In this document: piece after piece, positions 28,834 to 38,567 of the stretch
Layout: each line of letters starts with the position of its first letter
Numbering within the stretch: position 1 is the first letter of the stretch
NCBI RefSeq assembly: GCF_001747895.1
Contig: NZ_LNNB01000036.1
Coordinates: forward strand, 1 to 41,489
DNA: 41,489 nt
Reading direction: 5' to 3'
DNA from: Staphylococcus equorum
GTDB taxonomy: Bacteria; Bacillota; Bacilli; Staphylococcales; Staphylococcaceae
Translations under genes and position numbers: made by a program
The notes under the pieces: generated by a model
Told to the model about the DNA's origin: nothing
What the model saw: only the letters and a program-made list of their open reading frames with translations
Database searches by the model: none

Positions 28834-29772
28834 TTAAATACCACCGAGCAGAGCACTAATATAAATACCAAGTGCATACAGTAGACCGAAGAATGTGTTC
28901 GTTTTTCCTGTTGCAGCCATTGCTGGCATCATAGTTGCTGGCGTGTCATTCTTTTTGAATCTACGTACAGCCTTGATAGGTAGCGGGAATGACAGTAAAG
29001 CAAGTAAAAAGAAAATTGAACCACCAGGTTGGAAGAACGTAATATAGATAACTAATGCATACGCGACAATGTACATTAATGCTAAGAAGCGTATAGAGTT
29101 ATTTTTACCCAATAAAATAGGTAATGTCTTACGACCACTTTCTTTATCTTTAACACGGTCACGAATATTATTAGCCATATTGATTAAACCGATTGTTATA
29201 ACAATTGGAAGACTGATCCAAACAACTAGACTTTGTAAATTACCTGTTTGAATGAAGAATGCAATTAAAATAATAATCATACCCATGAAAATTCCAGAGA
29301 ATACTTCACCAAAAGGAGTCCAAGAAATAGGGAACGGTCCACCTGTATATAAATAGCCGATTGCCATACACACAAGTCCAATTGGTATGAGCCAGAACGA
29401 ACTGTTGATGGCTATAAATAGTCCTAGTAAAGCAGCAATGACATAAAATGCAATGGCTATATTCATGACTAACTTAGGACTCATGCCATTTCGAACGATT
29501 GCACCACCGATTCCTACAGAAGTGTGGTCATCTAACCCTTTTTTGAAATCATAGTATTCATTAAACATGTTTGTTGCAGCTTGAATTAATAAACAAGCGA
29601 TTAACATGGCTAAAAGCAAAGCAAGACTTAGATGATCTTCACTACCGAGTAGGAATATTTTTGCAGTAGCAGTACCAACAAGTACTGGTACCACAGCAGC
29701 GGTTAAAGTATGTGGTCTCATTAAGTGCCAGTATTTTCTGACAGTAGAATATTGTTGATATTGAGATGCCAT
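28834..29772 (-). CDS. menA: 1,4-dihydroxy-2-naphthoate polyprenyltransferase MenA
   Basis: A 312-residue UbiA-family membrane enzyme with about eight or nine segments. The two Asp-rich motifs are NMFNEYYDFKKGLDDH and NNIRDRVKDKESGRKT; both bind Mg-diphosphate of the prenyl donor. It joins the polyprenyl chain to DHNA, giving demethylmenaquinone. It diverges from the menF-menD-menH-menB operon over 190 bp, so both arms of the pathway can be regulated from one region. Confidence 0.94.
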   Translation of the reverse strand: MASQYQQYSTVRKYWHLMRPHTLTAAVVPVLVGTATAKIFLLGSEDHLSLALLLAMLIACLLIQAATNMFNEYYDFKKGLDDHTSVGIGGAIVRNGMSPKLVMNIAIAFYVIAALLGLFIAINSSFWLIPIGLVCMAIGYLYTGGPFPISWTPFGEVFSGIFMGMIIILIAFFIQTGNLQSLVVWISLPIVITIGLINMANNIRDRVKDKESGRKTLPILLGKNNSIRFLALMYIVAYALVIYITFFQPGGSIFFLLALLSFPLPIKAVRRFKKNDTPATMMPAMAATGKTNTFFGLLYALGIYISALLGGI

Positions 29773-29961
29773 AAAATTTTATACCTCGAATTCTTTTATA
29801 TTAAAATATTTTTTATCAAATTTATTTTAATGGAAGAACTTGTAAAGGTCAAATAACGTGAAAATTATATAAATGAAATAGGCTAGATACCATACACATA
29901 TTGTGAAAAGTGGTACAATATTATAATGAGTGCAAACTGATAAATGAAAGAAGTGAAATAG
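29773..29961. promoter_or_regulatory. Divergent menA / menF control region
   Basis: A 189-bp AT-rich gap. On the plus strand, TTGTGA (29901-29906) and TATAAT (29922-29927) could serve menF, although their 15-bp spacing is short. I found no palindrome or riboswitch that stands out. Confidence 0.4.
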
Positions 29962-31314
29962 ATGACTTTGGACGTCAAGGAAAGTGAAATTGTCGAAGCG
30001 GTATACGAAAGTAATCATACTTGGGTTTCTGTAGAAGCAAAATTAAATTATGAATTAGATCCTACTGTATTATTCCATGTTACGGAAGACAGTGCAGGAG
30101 ACCGTTTTTATTTTAAAAAAAATGACAACAAAACTTCATTCTTTGGCTATCATGCTATTAAAAGATTTAAAAATGACTTTGAAAGTAAACAATCTATTTT
30201 CCGAGAATGGGAAAAATATAAAAGTGATATTGATTTAATTCATCCAAATTCAGAACGACATCATTTAAAAATATGTGGCGGATTCCAATTTTCAACACAT
30301 AAATCTGGAGATGAGTGGCGTGAATTTGGTATTAATCATTTTATATTACCTGAAGTATTGGTAACTATGGAAGAAGGAAACACGTATATTACCTATACTG
30401 TAGAAGCAGATCAATTTGAAATTGACTCATTTTTAACGATTATAGATAAGTTAACTCAAGAAAATGTTAGCCCAGATTTTGAAAAAGGTGAAATTAAACG
30501 CATTGAGGATATTTATAAAGATGAGTGGCGTGATTTAGTTAAAGATACAATAGATATATTAGATGAAAACAAAAAAATTGTGCTTGCAAGAAAACGATTG
30601 ATTATGTTTGATAAAAATATAAACATCCCTTATATCTTAAACCAAGCAACACAAGGTGAACATAATAGTTACTTATTTGTATTAGAATCACAAGACAGTG
30701 TATTCTTTTCACAAACACCTGAACAATTAATGGAAATTAATGATGAAATATTATCTACAAAAGCAGTTGCAGGTACGATTAAACGTACACATCAAGATGA
30801 TGTGGATAATGAAAATATAAATGCATTTTTAAATGATGAAAAAAACTTAAATGAACATCGCTTTGTAGTAGATAGCATATTGAATGACATTGAATTGTAT
30901 GTAGAAGATATTACTTACAATGAAAAGCCACAAATTTTAACAAATGATCATTTGTATCACTTGTATACGAAAATTAAAGGACAATTGATTAGTGAATCTT
31001 ACATTGGTTTATTAGATAATCTTCATCCGACGCCGGCACTTGGAGGTTACCCAAAAGAGGAAGCAATTGAATATATTGAACAAAATGAGTTTGGAACACG
31101 TGGGCTTTATGGCGCGCCAGTTGGCTATATTGACATGTATGATAATTGTGAATTTATCGTTGCAATTAGATCTATGTTGATTAAGAAAAATCAAGCAACA
31201 TTATTTGCTGGTTGTGGAATTGTAAGTGATTCTGATGCGGATAGTGAAGTAGAAGAGACTGCTGTTAAATTTAGCCCAATGATGAAAGCATTAGGAGTCG
31301 AGAAATATGAATAA
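29962..31314 (+). CDS. menF: Isochorismate synthase MenF
   Basis: A 450-residue chorismate-utilising enzyme that converts chorismate to isochorismate, the first menaquinone step. The C-terminal catalytic domain includes [26 protein letters not shown] and [12 protein letters not shown], the standard signatures. The first 180 residues are less conserved, as usual. It starts at ATG 29962 behind GAAGTG and overlaps menD by eight bases, so the four plus-strand men genes are chained by translational coupling. Confidence 0.94.
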   Translation: MTLDVKESEIVEAVYESNHTWVSVEAKLNYELDPTVLFHVTEDSAGDRFYFKKNDNKTSFFGYHAIKRFKNDFESKQSIFREWEKYKSDIDLIHPNSERHHLKICGGFQFSTHKSGDEWREFGINHFILPEVLVTMEEGNTYITYTVEADQFEIDSFLTIIDKLTQENVSPDFEKGEIKRIEDIYKDEWRDLVKDTIDILDENKKIVLARKRLIMFDKNINIPYILNQATQGEHNSYLFVLESQDSVFFSQTPEQLMEINDEILSTKAVAGTIKRTHQDDVDNENINAFLNDEKNLNEHRFVVDSILNDIELYVEDITYNEKPQILTNDHLYHLYTKIKGQLISESYIGLLDNLHPTPALGGYPKEEAIEYIEQNEFGTRGLYGAPVGYIDMYDNCEFIVAIRSMLIKKNQATLFAGCGIVSDSDADSEVEETAVKFSPMMKALGVEKYE

Positions 31315-32989
31315 CCATACAACTGCATTAACAAAACAGGTATTTACTTTTGTTTCAGAACTATATGCATACGGAATAAGAGAAATAGTGATAAGTCCAG
31401 GATCTCGTTCAACACCAATGGCAATTGCAATTGAAGCACACCCTAAAATGAAATCTTGGATTCATCCAGATGAACGTAGTGCCGCTTTCTTTGCGATGGG
31501 ATTAATGAAAGGCAGTGAGCGACCAGTTGCGATTCTTTGTACATCTGGTAGCGCTGCTGCGAATTATACACCAGCCATTTCTGAAAGTAGCTTGAGTCAT
31601 TTACCACTCGTGGTATTAACAAGTGATCGTCCACATGAACTCAGAGGTATTGGGGCACCACAAGCAATAGATCAAACAAATATGTTTGCAAATTATACAC
31701 AATATCAATTTGATTTCCCAATTGCTGATAGTAATGATGACCAAGACTTTATGACGAATACAGTTAAATTCCAATTACAAAAAGCGAGTCAGTATTTATA
31801 TGGCCCGCATCGAGGTCCAATTCATCTGAATTTACCATTTAGAGAGCCACTGACACCTGATTTAGAAAAAGTTGAATGGTTAACTTCAGATACGAAGATT
31901 ATGCCACATTACCAAAAAACGACGAGTCTCAATGAAATAAATGTAATTGTTAAAAAACGCAAAGGTCTTATTATCGTTGGCGATATGCAGCATCAAGATG
32001 TAGATCAAATACTCACATTTGCGACGATACATGATATGCCTATACTTGCTGACCCTCTAAGTCAATTACGTCGTGAGCATCATCCTAATGTAATAACAAC
32101 CTATGATCTTTTATTTAGAGCAGGGTTGGAAGTGGATGTTGATTTTATAATTCGAGTAGGTAAACCAGTTATTTCCAAAAAAATAAACCAATGGTTAAAA
32201 GAGACGAAGGCATTTCAAATTTTAGTGCAGAATAACGATAGACCAGATGCATTTCCAATAACACCTCATGTTTCTTACGAGATGTCTGCAAATGATTTCT
32301 TTAGACAATTATCTGAGACGACGACAGTTGAACGGAAGCAATGGTTAGAAAAATGGCAATCATTAGAGAAACATGCCAAAGTTGAAATTAAAGATTATGT
32401 GAGAACTGCGACAGATGAAGCGGCTTACGTAGCAAATGTACTAGACAAACTAACAACAGCTGATGCATTATTTGTGAGTAATAGTATGCCAATTCGTGAT
32501 GTAGATAATTTGTTTACTGACTGTGAAGCAGAGATTTATTCAAATCGTGGAGCTAACGGTATCGATGGTGTTACTTCAACAGCATTAGGCATGGCGGTGC
32601 ACAAGAAAGTGACATTGTTGATTGGTGATTTAGCCTTTTATCATGATATGAATGGCTTACTCATGTCTAAATTAAATGATATCAACTTGAATATAGTGTT
32701 ATTAAATAATGATGGTGGGGGAATCTTTTCATATTTACCACAGAAAGATACAGCTGATGCATATTTTGAAAGATTATTTGGCACACCAACAGGATTGGAT
32801 TTTGAACATACTGCGCTACTTTACGACTTTACATTTAAACGATTTGAATCTATTGAAGCATTTAAATACACTGAGTTATCCAAATTTGGCGCACATATTT
32901 ATGAAATTATGACGCATAGAGAAGATAACCTACAACAACATCTTAAACTCTATAAAAAGTTGAGTGATATTATCAATGTTACATTATAA
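31307..32989 (+). CDS. menD: SEPHCHC synthase MenD
   Basis: A 560-residue thiamine-diphosphate enzyme that joins isochorismate and 2-oxoglutarate. Visible motifs are [14 protein letters not shown], the [13 protein letters not shown] segment with the catalytic Glu, and the ThDP/Mg segment [14 protein letters not shown] followed by [15 protein letters not shown]. It overlaps menF by eight and menH by 14 bases. Full length for the family. Confidence 0.95.
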   Translation: MNNHTTALTKQVFTFVSELYAYGIREIVISPGSRSTPMAIAIEAHPKMKSWIHPDERSAAFFAMGLMKGSERPVAILCTSGSAAANYTPAISESSLSHLPLVVLTSDRPHELRGIGAPQAIDQTNMFANYTQYQFDFPIADSNDDQDFMTNTVKFQLQKASQYLYGPHRGPIHLNLPFREPLTPDLEKVEWLTSDTKIMPHYQKTTSLNEINVIVKKRKGLIIVGDMQHQDVDQILTFATIHDMPILADPLSQLRREHHPNVITTYDLLFRAGLEVDVDFIIRVGKPVISKKINQWLKETKAFQILVQNNDRPDAFPITPHVSYEMSANDFFRQLSETTTVERKQWLEKWQSLEKHAKVEIKDYVRTATDEAAYVANVLDKLTTADALFVSNSMPIRDVDNLFTDCEAEIYSNRGANGIDGVTSTALGMAVHKKVTLLIGDLAFYHDMNGLLMSKLNDINLNIVLLNNDGGGIFSYLPQKDTADAYFERLFGTPTGLDFEHTALLYDFTFKRFESIEAFKYTELSKFGAHIYEIMTHREDNLQQHLKLYKKLSDIINVTL

Positions 32990-33782
32990 ATTTCATCGAG
33001 CGAATCAATCAACCAATCAATTAATAGTGATGCTACACGGCTTTATTAGTGATCAGCACGCATTTGATAATCATATTCAAATGTTGAAAGAAAGTGTAAA
33101 TATCGTAACAATTGACTTGCCTGGACATGGTGTAGATGAATCTCCATTTAATCAAGAATGGGACTTTCCTTTTATTAGCCAACAGTTAGATGAAACGCTA
33201 GAAGTGTTTAGTGCATATCAATTATTTTTACATGGCTATTCAATGGGTGGTAGAATAGCGTTGTATCATGCAATTCATGGCAACACTAAATTGACAGGTC
33301 TTGTTTTGGAAAGTACATCTCCAGGCATTGAAGATCAAACAGCACAGATAGAAAGACAACAAGTTGATTATGCACGTGCCCAAGTATTAGAAATTGCAGG
33401 ATTAGAAGTTTTTGTTAATGATTGGGAAAAACTGCCACTATTTTATACACAACATGACTTAGATAAGATTACTAAATTAAGTATTCGTAACATGAGAATG
33501 CGCCAAGACGCATCAAGATTAGCAAAAGCGTTGAGAGATTACGGTACTGGCAACATGCCTAATTTATGGTCGGAATTGAATCAAATACAAATCCCGACAT
33601 GTATTATTGTTGGAACTTTAGATGGTAAATTTTGTGAAATTGCTCAAAAAATAGTTTCAATTATACCGAAAACTGAACTTTTTGAAATAGCACAGAGTGG
33701 TCATACTGTTCATGTGGAAGAAATGGCAGAATTTGATAGAATAGTATTAGGTTTTATTCAAAAGGAGGAGCAAAATGACTAG
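32976..33782 (+). CDS. menH: SHCHC synthase-like alpha/beta hydrolase MenH
   Basis: A 268-residue alpha/beta hydrolase. The nucleophile elbow is [12 protein letters not shown], the oxyanion segment [11 protein letters not shown], and the catalytic His lies in [10 protein letters not shown]. It eliminates pyruvate from SEPHCHC. I chose ATG 32976, which overlaps menD and gives [12 protein letters not shown]; an alternative start at 32964 lies further inside menD. The gene overlaps menB by eight bases. Confidence 0.92.
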   Translation: MLHYKFHRANQSTNQLIVMLHGFISDQHAFDNHIQMLKESVNIVTIDLPGHGVDESPFNQEWDFPFISQQLDETLEVFSAYQLFLHGYSMGGRIALYHAIHGNTKLTGLVLESTSPGIEDQTAQIERQQVDYARAQVLEIAGLEVFVNDWEKLPLFYTQHDLDKITKLSIRNMRMRQDASRLAKALRDYGTGNMPNLWSELNQIQIPTCIIVGTLDGKFCEIAQKIVSIIPKTELFEIAQSGHTVHVEEMAEFDRIVLGFIQKEEQND

Positions 33783-34593
33783 ACAGTGGGAAACAATTAA
33801 AGAATATAAAGAGATTAAGTATGAATATTACGATGGAATCGCTAAAGTAACAATTAACCGTCCTGAAGTGCGTAATGCTTTTACACCAAACACGGTACAA
33901 GAAATGATGGACGCATTTACTAAAGCACGTGATGATCAACGTGTTGCTGTTATTATTTTAACAGGTGAGGGAGATAAAGCATTTTGTTCTGGTGGAGACC
34001 AGTCAGTACGTGGACACGGTGGCTATGTAGGTGAAGATCAAGTTCCTCGTTTAAACGTATTAGATTTACAAAGACTTATTCGTGTAATTCCAAAACCAGT
34101 TATCGCAATGGTAAGAGGTTATGCAGTAGGTGGCGGCAATGTATTAAACGTTGTATGTGACTTAACAATTGCTGCAGATAATGCTATCTTTGGTCAAACT
34201 GGACCAAAAGTAGGATCATTTGATGCTGGTTACGGTTCTGGTTATTTAGCTCGTATCGTAGGACATAAAAAAGCACGTGAAATTTGGTATTTATGTCGCC
34301 AATATAATGCACAAGAAGCATTAGATATGGGATTAGTTAATACAGTAGTACCTCTAGACGAAGTAGAAGATGAAACTGTTAGATGGTGTGAAGATATTAA
34401 GAAACATTCACCAACTGCTTTAAGATTCTTAAAAGCTGCTATGAACGCAGATACAGATGGTTTAGCTGGTCTTCAACAAATGGCTGGAGATGCAACATTA
34501 CTTTACTATACAACGGATGAAGCAAAAGAAGGTAGAGACGCGTTTAAAGAAAAACGTGATCCTGATTTTGACCAATTCCCTAAATTCCCATAA
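33775..34593 (+). CDS. menB: 1,4-dihydroxy-2-naphthoyl-CoA synthase MenB
   Basis: A 272-residue crotonase-fold enzyme that closes the second ring of the naphthoquinone. Signatures include [20 protein letters not shown] and the [19 protein letters not shown] oxyanion region, with the C-terminal DFDQFPKFP typical of MenB. The AAAGGAGGAG site is very strong. It is the last men gene, followed by a terminator at 34634. The menC and menE steps are not encoded in the window. Confidence 0.96.
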   Translation: MTRQWETIKEYKEIKYEYYDGIAKVTINRPEVRNAFTPNTVQEMMDAFTKARDDQRVAVIILTGEGDKAFCSGGDQSVRGHGGYVGEDQVPRLNVLDLQRLIRVIPKPVIAMVRGYAVGGGNVLNVVCDLTIAADNAIFGQTGPKVGSFDAGYGSGYLARIVGHKKAREIWYLCRQYNAQEALDMGLVNTVVPLDEVEDETVRWCEDIKKHSPTALRFLKAAMNADTDGLAGLQQMAGDATLLYYTTDEAKEGRDAFKEKRDPDFDQFPKFP

Positions 34594-34633
34594 GGAATTA
34601 ATATATTAACCTTTATTGAAGGTTAAGTACATA

Positions 34634-34672
34634 CTGTCGACAAAGTATTATACTTTGTCGGCAGTTTTTTTA
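34634..34672 (+). terminator. Terminator of the men operon
   Basis: CTGTCGACAAAGTA (34634-34647) pairs with TACTTTGTCGGCAG (34651-34664) with one mismatch; seven T follow. A smaller AACCTT/AAGGTT hairpin precedes it at about 34610. Confidence 0.88.
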
Positions 34673-34984
34673 TGCGCTTTTTACAAGTGCAACTCCGACT
34701 TTACTATATATTTTCATATGTTATCACCTAGGACACGATTTTAGCATATTATTATGTATACTCATACTGCGTTTTTATTCATTGATTTTACTCCTAGAAA
34801 GAGAATAAACAAAAATGAATGAGGGGAATAATTAAAAGGAGTTTATTATTATGTAAAAATCAAATAGCGTATCAATGTATAGGTATAAATTTATTATTTA
34901 TAAAACTCTTTTAATAGTTCTAATATATTTGACTGTAATTTAAAAATATATTAATATTATAATGAAAAGAAATGAGGGAGAACA
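34673..34984 (+). other. Non-coding stretch upstream of the SarZ-like gene
   Basis: About 310 bp, AT-rich. It contains a well-formed ribosome site AAAAGGAG nine bases before ATG 34851, but that ATG is followed at once by TAA. A six-codon frame (ATG 34815) ends just before this site. No other gene is visible. A TATAAT at 34957-34962 lies about 20 bp upstream of the next ribosome site. Confidence 0.4.
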
Positions 34985-35437
34985 ATGACATCAGACACTA
35001 ACGACCAAATAAGAAAAGAAATGTGCTACTTATTTTATATAACGAGTAAAGAAGTTGTAAATCGTTTTAATCGTTACTTAAAACAATATGATATAAGCTT
35101 TCCTAACTATATTGTACTGCTTTATATTGAAAACGATAAGAATGTTTATATTAAAACGTTATGTGATGAACTCTATTTAGATTCTGGTACTATAAGCCCT
35201 ATAATTAAACGTTTAGAAAAAAAAGACCTTATTAATCGTATCAGAACAGAAGAAGATGAACGTAGAGTTAAAGTGAGATTAACAGAAAAAGGATTGAAAC
35301 TTAAAGAAGAATTCAGCAAAATCTCCGAAGATGTTATTCAACAATTTGATATGGAAGGTGAAGAGTCGGTTACCTATTATCAAATTTTAAAAGCGTTTGC
35401 TGAAAAAAATGTTTTTAAAAAAGATGAAGATTTATAA
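34985..35437 (+). CDS. MarR-family regulator resembling SarZ
   Basis: A 150-residue winged-helix protein. The segments MCYLFYITSKEV, YIVLLYIENDKNVYIK, LDSGTISPIIKRLEKKDLI and EEDERRVKVRLTEKG parallel SarZ/OhrR proteins. The N-terminal Cys (residue 14), which in SarZ senses oxidants, is kept; a second Cys lies in KTLCDEL. It is therefore a candidate thiol-based redox regulator. GAGGGAG precedes the ATG. It stands alone between two terminators. It may be the local sarZ or a paralogue; I cannot say which. Confidence 0.85.
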   Translation: MTSDTNDQIRKEMCYLFYITSKEVVNRFNRYLKQYDISFPNYIVLLYIENDKNVYIKTLCDELYLDSGTISPIIKRLEKKDLINRIRTEEDERRVKVRLTEKGLKLKEEFSKISEDVIQQFDMEGEESVTYYQILKAFAEKNVFKKDEDL

Positions 35438-35444
35438 TATAAAG

Positions 35445-35490
35445 TACCCGCTAAACATTGAAGGTTATTCAATATTTAGCGGGTATTTTT
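35445..35490. terminator. Bidirectional terminator between the SarZ-like gene and patA
   Basis: TACCCGCTAAA (35445-35455) pairs with TTTAGCGGGTA (35475-35485), followed by T; the two genes converge on it. Confidence 0.88.
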
Positions 35491-35504
35491 GTGTTTATAA
35501 AAAA

Positions 35505-36668
35505 TTATTGTTGATAGTATTCGTTAAGAAATTCTTCTAGCCTTCTCATGCCTTCTTTTAAGGCATCAAGTTCATAAGCATAGGATATACGTACATGCCC
35601 TTTACCTAAATCAGTAAAGGATGAACCTGGTACCATTGCTACGTGTGCTTTTTCAAGTACATTAATACAAAATTCAAAATCATCATCAGTAAATTTTTTG
35701 ATGCTAGGGAAGATATAAAAAGCACCTTCAGGCTTAGCATCAAGTTCAAATCCAAGTGACTCTAATTTATGAATTAAAAAATCACGACGTTCAATATAAG
35801 CTTTATTCATATATTGTGGCGCTTCCAAGCCTTCATTTAAAGCAGCAATACAAGCAATTTGTGCAGGTACATTTGCACAAATACAATTATATGCATGCAT
35901 AAATGTTAACTTTTCAATTAAGTACTCAGGTCCAATTAAAAATCCAATACGAATACCAGTTGCAGAATGTGATTTACTTAAACCACCTACGAGTAAAAGT
36001 TGATCACGGATTGCATTAAATTCTGCAAAAGAAGTATGTTTTCCACTAAATGTGTTTTCAGCATAAATTTCATCACTAATTATGAAAATTTCTTTGTCTT
36101 TCAATGTCTCAGTGATTGCTTGAACCTCATTATACGATAATATGACGCCAGTAGGGTTAGTTGGATAGTTGAGTAATATTGCTTTTGTATTGTTCGTAAT
36201 ATGAGCTTCTATGGCCTCAGGAGTGATTTTATACTCAGACTGAGTTGTATCTATGAAAATTGGAACGCCACCCAAGGTTTTAATCAAGGGAATATATCCT
36301 GCATAGATAGGGCCAGGAACAATAATTTCATCGCCTTGATTAATAATACTTCGTAATGCTGTATCTAATGCTTCACTAGCGCCATTAGTAATAATAATTT
36401 CTTCAGTACTATACTTAAAATGGTAGCGTTGCTCAAAATATTCACTTACAGCGTTTCTAGTTTCAATTAACCCTTTATTATGCGAATAAGTTGTTTGATC
36501 TTCATTTATCGCGTTAATATATGCAGATTTAACTACATCTGGCATAGGGAAATCTGGTTGACCAATCGTTAAATTGATACAGTTATCAATGTTTTTTATA
36601 CGACTTGAAAATTGACGTATGCTTGGTGCACTTAAATATTTAGCATTATCGTTTAAAGAAAGTTTCAT
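35505..36668 (-). CDS. PLP-dependent class I/II aminotransferase (PatA-like)
   Basis: A 387-residue fold-type I aminotransferase. The PLP lysine is in GGLSKSHSATGIRIGF; NYPTNPTGVILS and ISDEIYAE (the pyridine-binding Asp and Tyr) are also present, as is the C-terminal HVRISYA with the carboxylate-binding Arg. This fits PatA, the N-acetyl-L,L-diaminopimelate/aromatic aminotransferase subgroup, but the substrate is not certain. I chose ATG 36668, nine bases after GAGGTG; a GTG at 36680 overlaps that site. The promoter is flanked by a perfect 15-bp inverted repeat. Confidence 0.88.
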   Translation of the reverse strand: MKLSLNDNAKYLSAPSIRQFSSRIKNIDNCINLTIGQPDFPMPDVVKSAYINAINEDQTTYSHNKGLIETRNAVSEYFEQRYHFKYSTEEIIITNGASEALDTALRSIINQGDEIIVPGPIYAGYIPLIKTLGGVPIFIDTTQSEYKITPEAIEAHITNNTKAILLNYPTNPTGVILSYNEVQAITETLKDKEIFIISDEIYAENTFSGKHTSFAEFNAIRDQLLLVGGLSKSHSATGIRIGFLIGPEYLIEKLTFMHAYNCICANVPAQIACIAALNEGLEAPQYMNKAYIERRDFLIHKLESLGFELDAKPEGAFYIFPSIKKFTDDDFEFCINVLEKAHVAMVPGSSFTDLGKGHVRISYAYELDALKEGMRRLEEFLNEYYQQ

Positions 36669-36694
36669 TGAATATTTCACCTCAAGATTAAAAA

Positions 36695-36781
36695 TACCGA
36701 ATTGTATTTTTTTATGTATGATTAATAGATATCATCAAAGTATTTCTATCATAACATATTTAAAATAAATACAATTCGGTA
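36695..36781 (-). promoter_or_regulatory. patA promoter flanked by a perfect 15-bp inverted repeat
   Basis: TACCGAATTGTATTT (36695-36709) is the exact reverse complement of 36767-36781. The arms are 57 bp apart. On the minus strand the upstream arm contains TTGTAT, a possible -35, and a TATGAT -10 box (36748-36753) lies between the arms. The arrangement fits two operator half-sites for a looping regulator, or a long RNA hairpin in the leader. Confidence 0.6.
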
Positions 36782-36791
36782 AAAACCTTTA

Positions 36792-37796
36792 TTAACCTTT
36801 AAATTTAGAAGGTGACTGTAAATTGATAACTGGGTTTGTCCATTTTGATACAAAACGTGTTGATAAAACATAGACAATGATACAGGTTGCACTTAAAAGA
36901 TAAATATAAGTTAAAATGGATATTTCATCTTTAAACGGATGAAGACCAAAACCACGAACTACTCCGATTACAAGACCATGTAATAAATAGATATGCATTG
37001 TTCTACGTCCTATATAAGTATAGAATTTTTCTTTTTCAGGTATTAAATTTAAGAAAGAAAACATAGTTACTAAAATAATAAAATAAAGGAGTAATCTTTT
37101 GAAGGGACTGTAAAGATCGTGTTTTCCTTCTAATGACATGTAAGGTGAATCACCTAACAACCAGTCTGAATTGATTGGATGAATGGTATAGATTACATAG
37201 AAACCGACTAAAACTATAATAGCAATAGGGACGAACTTTTTATTTCTTAAAATTTGTGTATGTTTACTTGTAAATAAATAACCTAAATAAAATATTGGAA
37301 AGAACATAATCGTTCTTGAAAAACTTAAATAATTATCAATATTGTCTGAATAACCAGCAAATAATGAAAAAATGATTGCTATTGGTAAGACAAAATAAGG
37401 TTTATAGTCTTTAACAATTACTAAAATTACGTGAAAGAAGAATAATGTAAGTAAAAACCAAAGTGCGAACACGGGATCGAAAGGATCGAACTGAACGCTA
37501 TCTTCTTTACCAGTTAAATAATAATATAAAGAGAAAAAACCAAAGAAAATAATATAAGGTATTAATAGTTTTTTAGAGACTTTTTCTAAATAACCAGCTT
37601 CTCCTGCTTTTTTTGCAAAGTAACCAGAAATAAATAAAAATGCTGGCATATGGAAGCTGTAAATTGTTAAGTACAACGAAGATAGATATGTGCTTGCTTC
37701 ATTGTATGGTTGTAATAAATGACCAAAGACAACAAGAAATATCAACACTGCTCTTGCATTGTCAAAAAAGTAATCTCTTTTTTTTAATTGTGCCAT
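36792..37796 (-). CDS. Acyltransferase-3 family membrane protein (OatA/WecH-like, no SGNH domain)
   Basis: A 334-residue protein with about ten membrane segments. The start RDYFFDNARAVLIFLVVFGH has the conserved catalytic His and the (D/N)xARA motif, and YSFHMPAFLFISGYFAKK follows. This is the acyltransferase_3 fold that moves acetyl groups across the membrane to sugars or wall polymers. Unlike OatA it has no extracellular SGNH domain, so it may act with another protein or on a small substrate. A GGAG site precedes the ATG. patA lies downstream on the same strand but has its own promoter. Confidence 0.85.
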   Translation of the reverse strand: MAQLKKRDYFFDNARAVLIFLVVFGHLLQPYNEASTYLSSLYLTIYSFHMPAFLFISGYFAKKAGEAGYLEKVSKKLLIPYIIFFGFFSLYYYLTGKEDSVQFDPFDPVFALWFLLTLFFFHVILVIVKDYKPYFVLPIAIIFSLFAGYSDNIDNYLSFSRTIMFFPIFYLGYLFTSKHTQILRNKKFVPIAIIVLVGFYVIYTIHPINSDWLLGDSPYMSLEGKHDLYSPFKRLLLYFIILVTMFSFLNLIPEKEKFYTYIGRRTMHIYLLHGLVIGVVRGFGLHPFKDEISILTYIYLLSATCIIVYVLSTRFVSKWTNPVINLQSPSKFKG

Positions 37797-38000
37797 GCTT
37801 TTTCTCCTTTAAAAGTGCCGGATGAATTTTATAATCACTGATACTAATTTATTATAAATCATATGAGAAATGCAACAAAATAGATCGATTTGTATTTTAT
37901 TATTGTATATTATGTAGAATGACATTATAATATTAAGAAATATAATAGTGTCATTTGATTGGTGATAACAAGTAAATTAACATAGTGGAGATGAAGCAAC

Positions 38001-38423
38001 ATGTACAAACAACTAGAACAATTAATTACACTGACAAGTAACGATTTGAACTTAGTAAGTAGAAGGTTTGGCCAACGTACAGATTTAACTTCAGAGCAAT
38101 TAGAAATGTTAAGAATTTTATACAATTATGAAGTTTTATCTCAATATGACTTAACTATGAAAATTAATAAAGAACAATCAATTGTATCACGTTGGATAAA
38201 AAAACTTTGCCAAATGGGATACATAACTAGTAAACAATCTAATAAAGATTTAAGATGTAAAGATTTAATGGTAACGGATAAGACAAAGAAACTCGTACAA
38301 CAAATTAATGAGGTGAGGGTAGCTTTAATTGAAGCGCGCTGCCAAAATTTAACTTCACAAGATATAGAAGACTTAAACCATTTGCTGTATAAATTAAACG
38401 TCCATCAGGCTTATTTACGCTAG
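38001..38423 (+). CDS. MarR/SarA-type winged-helix regulator
   Basis: A 140-residue protein with the MarR layout. The recognition region is LTMKINKEQSIVSRWIKKLCQMGYI, followed by a wing with SNKDLRCKDLMVTDK. The N-terminus has no sensing Cys; three Cys appear in LCQMG, LRCKD and ARCQN. GGAGATG lies before the ATG. It diverges from the acyltransferase gene and converges with the autolysin gene, so it may control either neighbour, but that is only a guess from position. Confidence 0.8.
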   Translation: MYKQLEQLITLTSNDLNLVSRRFGQRTDLTSEQLEMLRILYNYEVLSQYDLTMKINKEQSIVSRWIKKLCQMGYITSKQSNKDLRCKDLMVTDKTKKLVQQINEVRVALIEARCQNLTSQDIEDLNHLLYKLNVHQAYLR

Positions 38424-38470
38424 GTTATTGGGACCAAGTAATTTATATGAGAGCATCAGAATATAAAAAT

Positions 38471-38530
38471 TTAAGAGTACATGTTTCACTCATAGAAAAT
38501 ATCTATTGAGTGATCATGTACTCTTATTTT
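38471..38530. terminator. Bidirectional terminator between the MarR-type gene and atl
   Basis: AAGAGTACATG (38473-38483) pairs with CATGTACTCTT (38515-38525), extended inward by TCACTCA/TGAGTGA. It serves both converging genes. Confidence 0.9.
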
Positions 38531-38567
38531 AATTATATAAAAGCAAGTATAATATTTTAGGTGTAAA

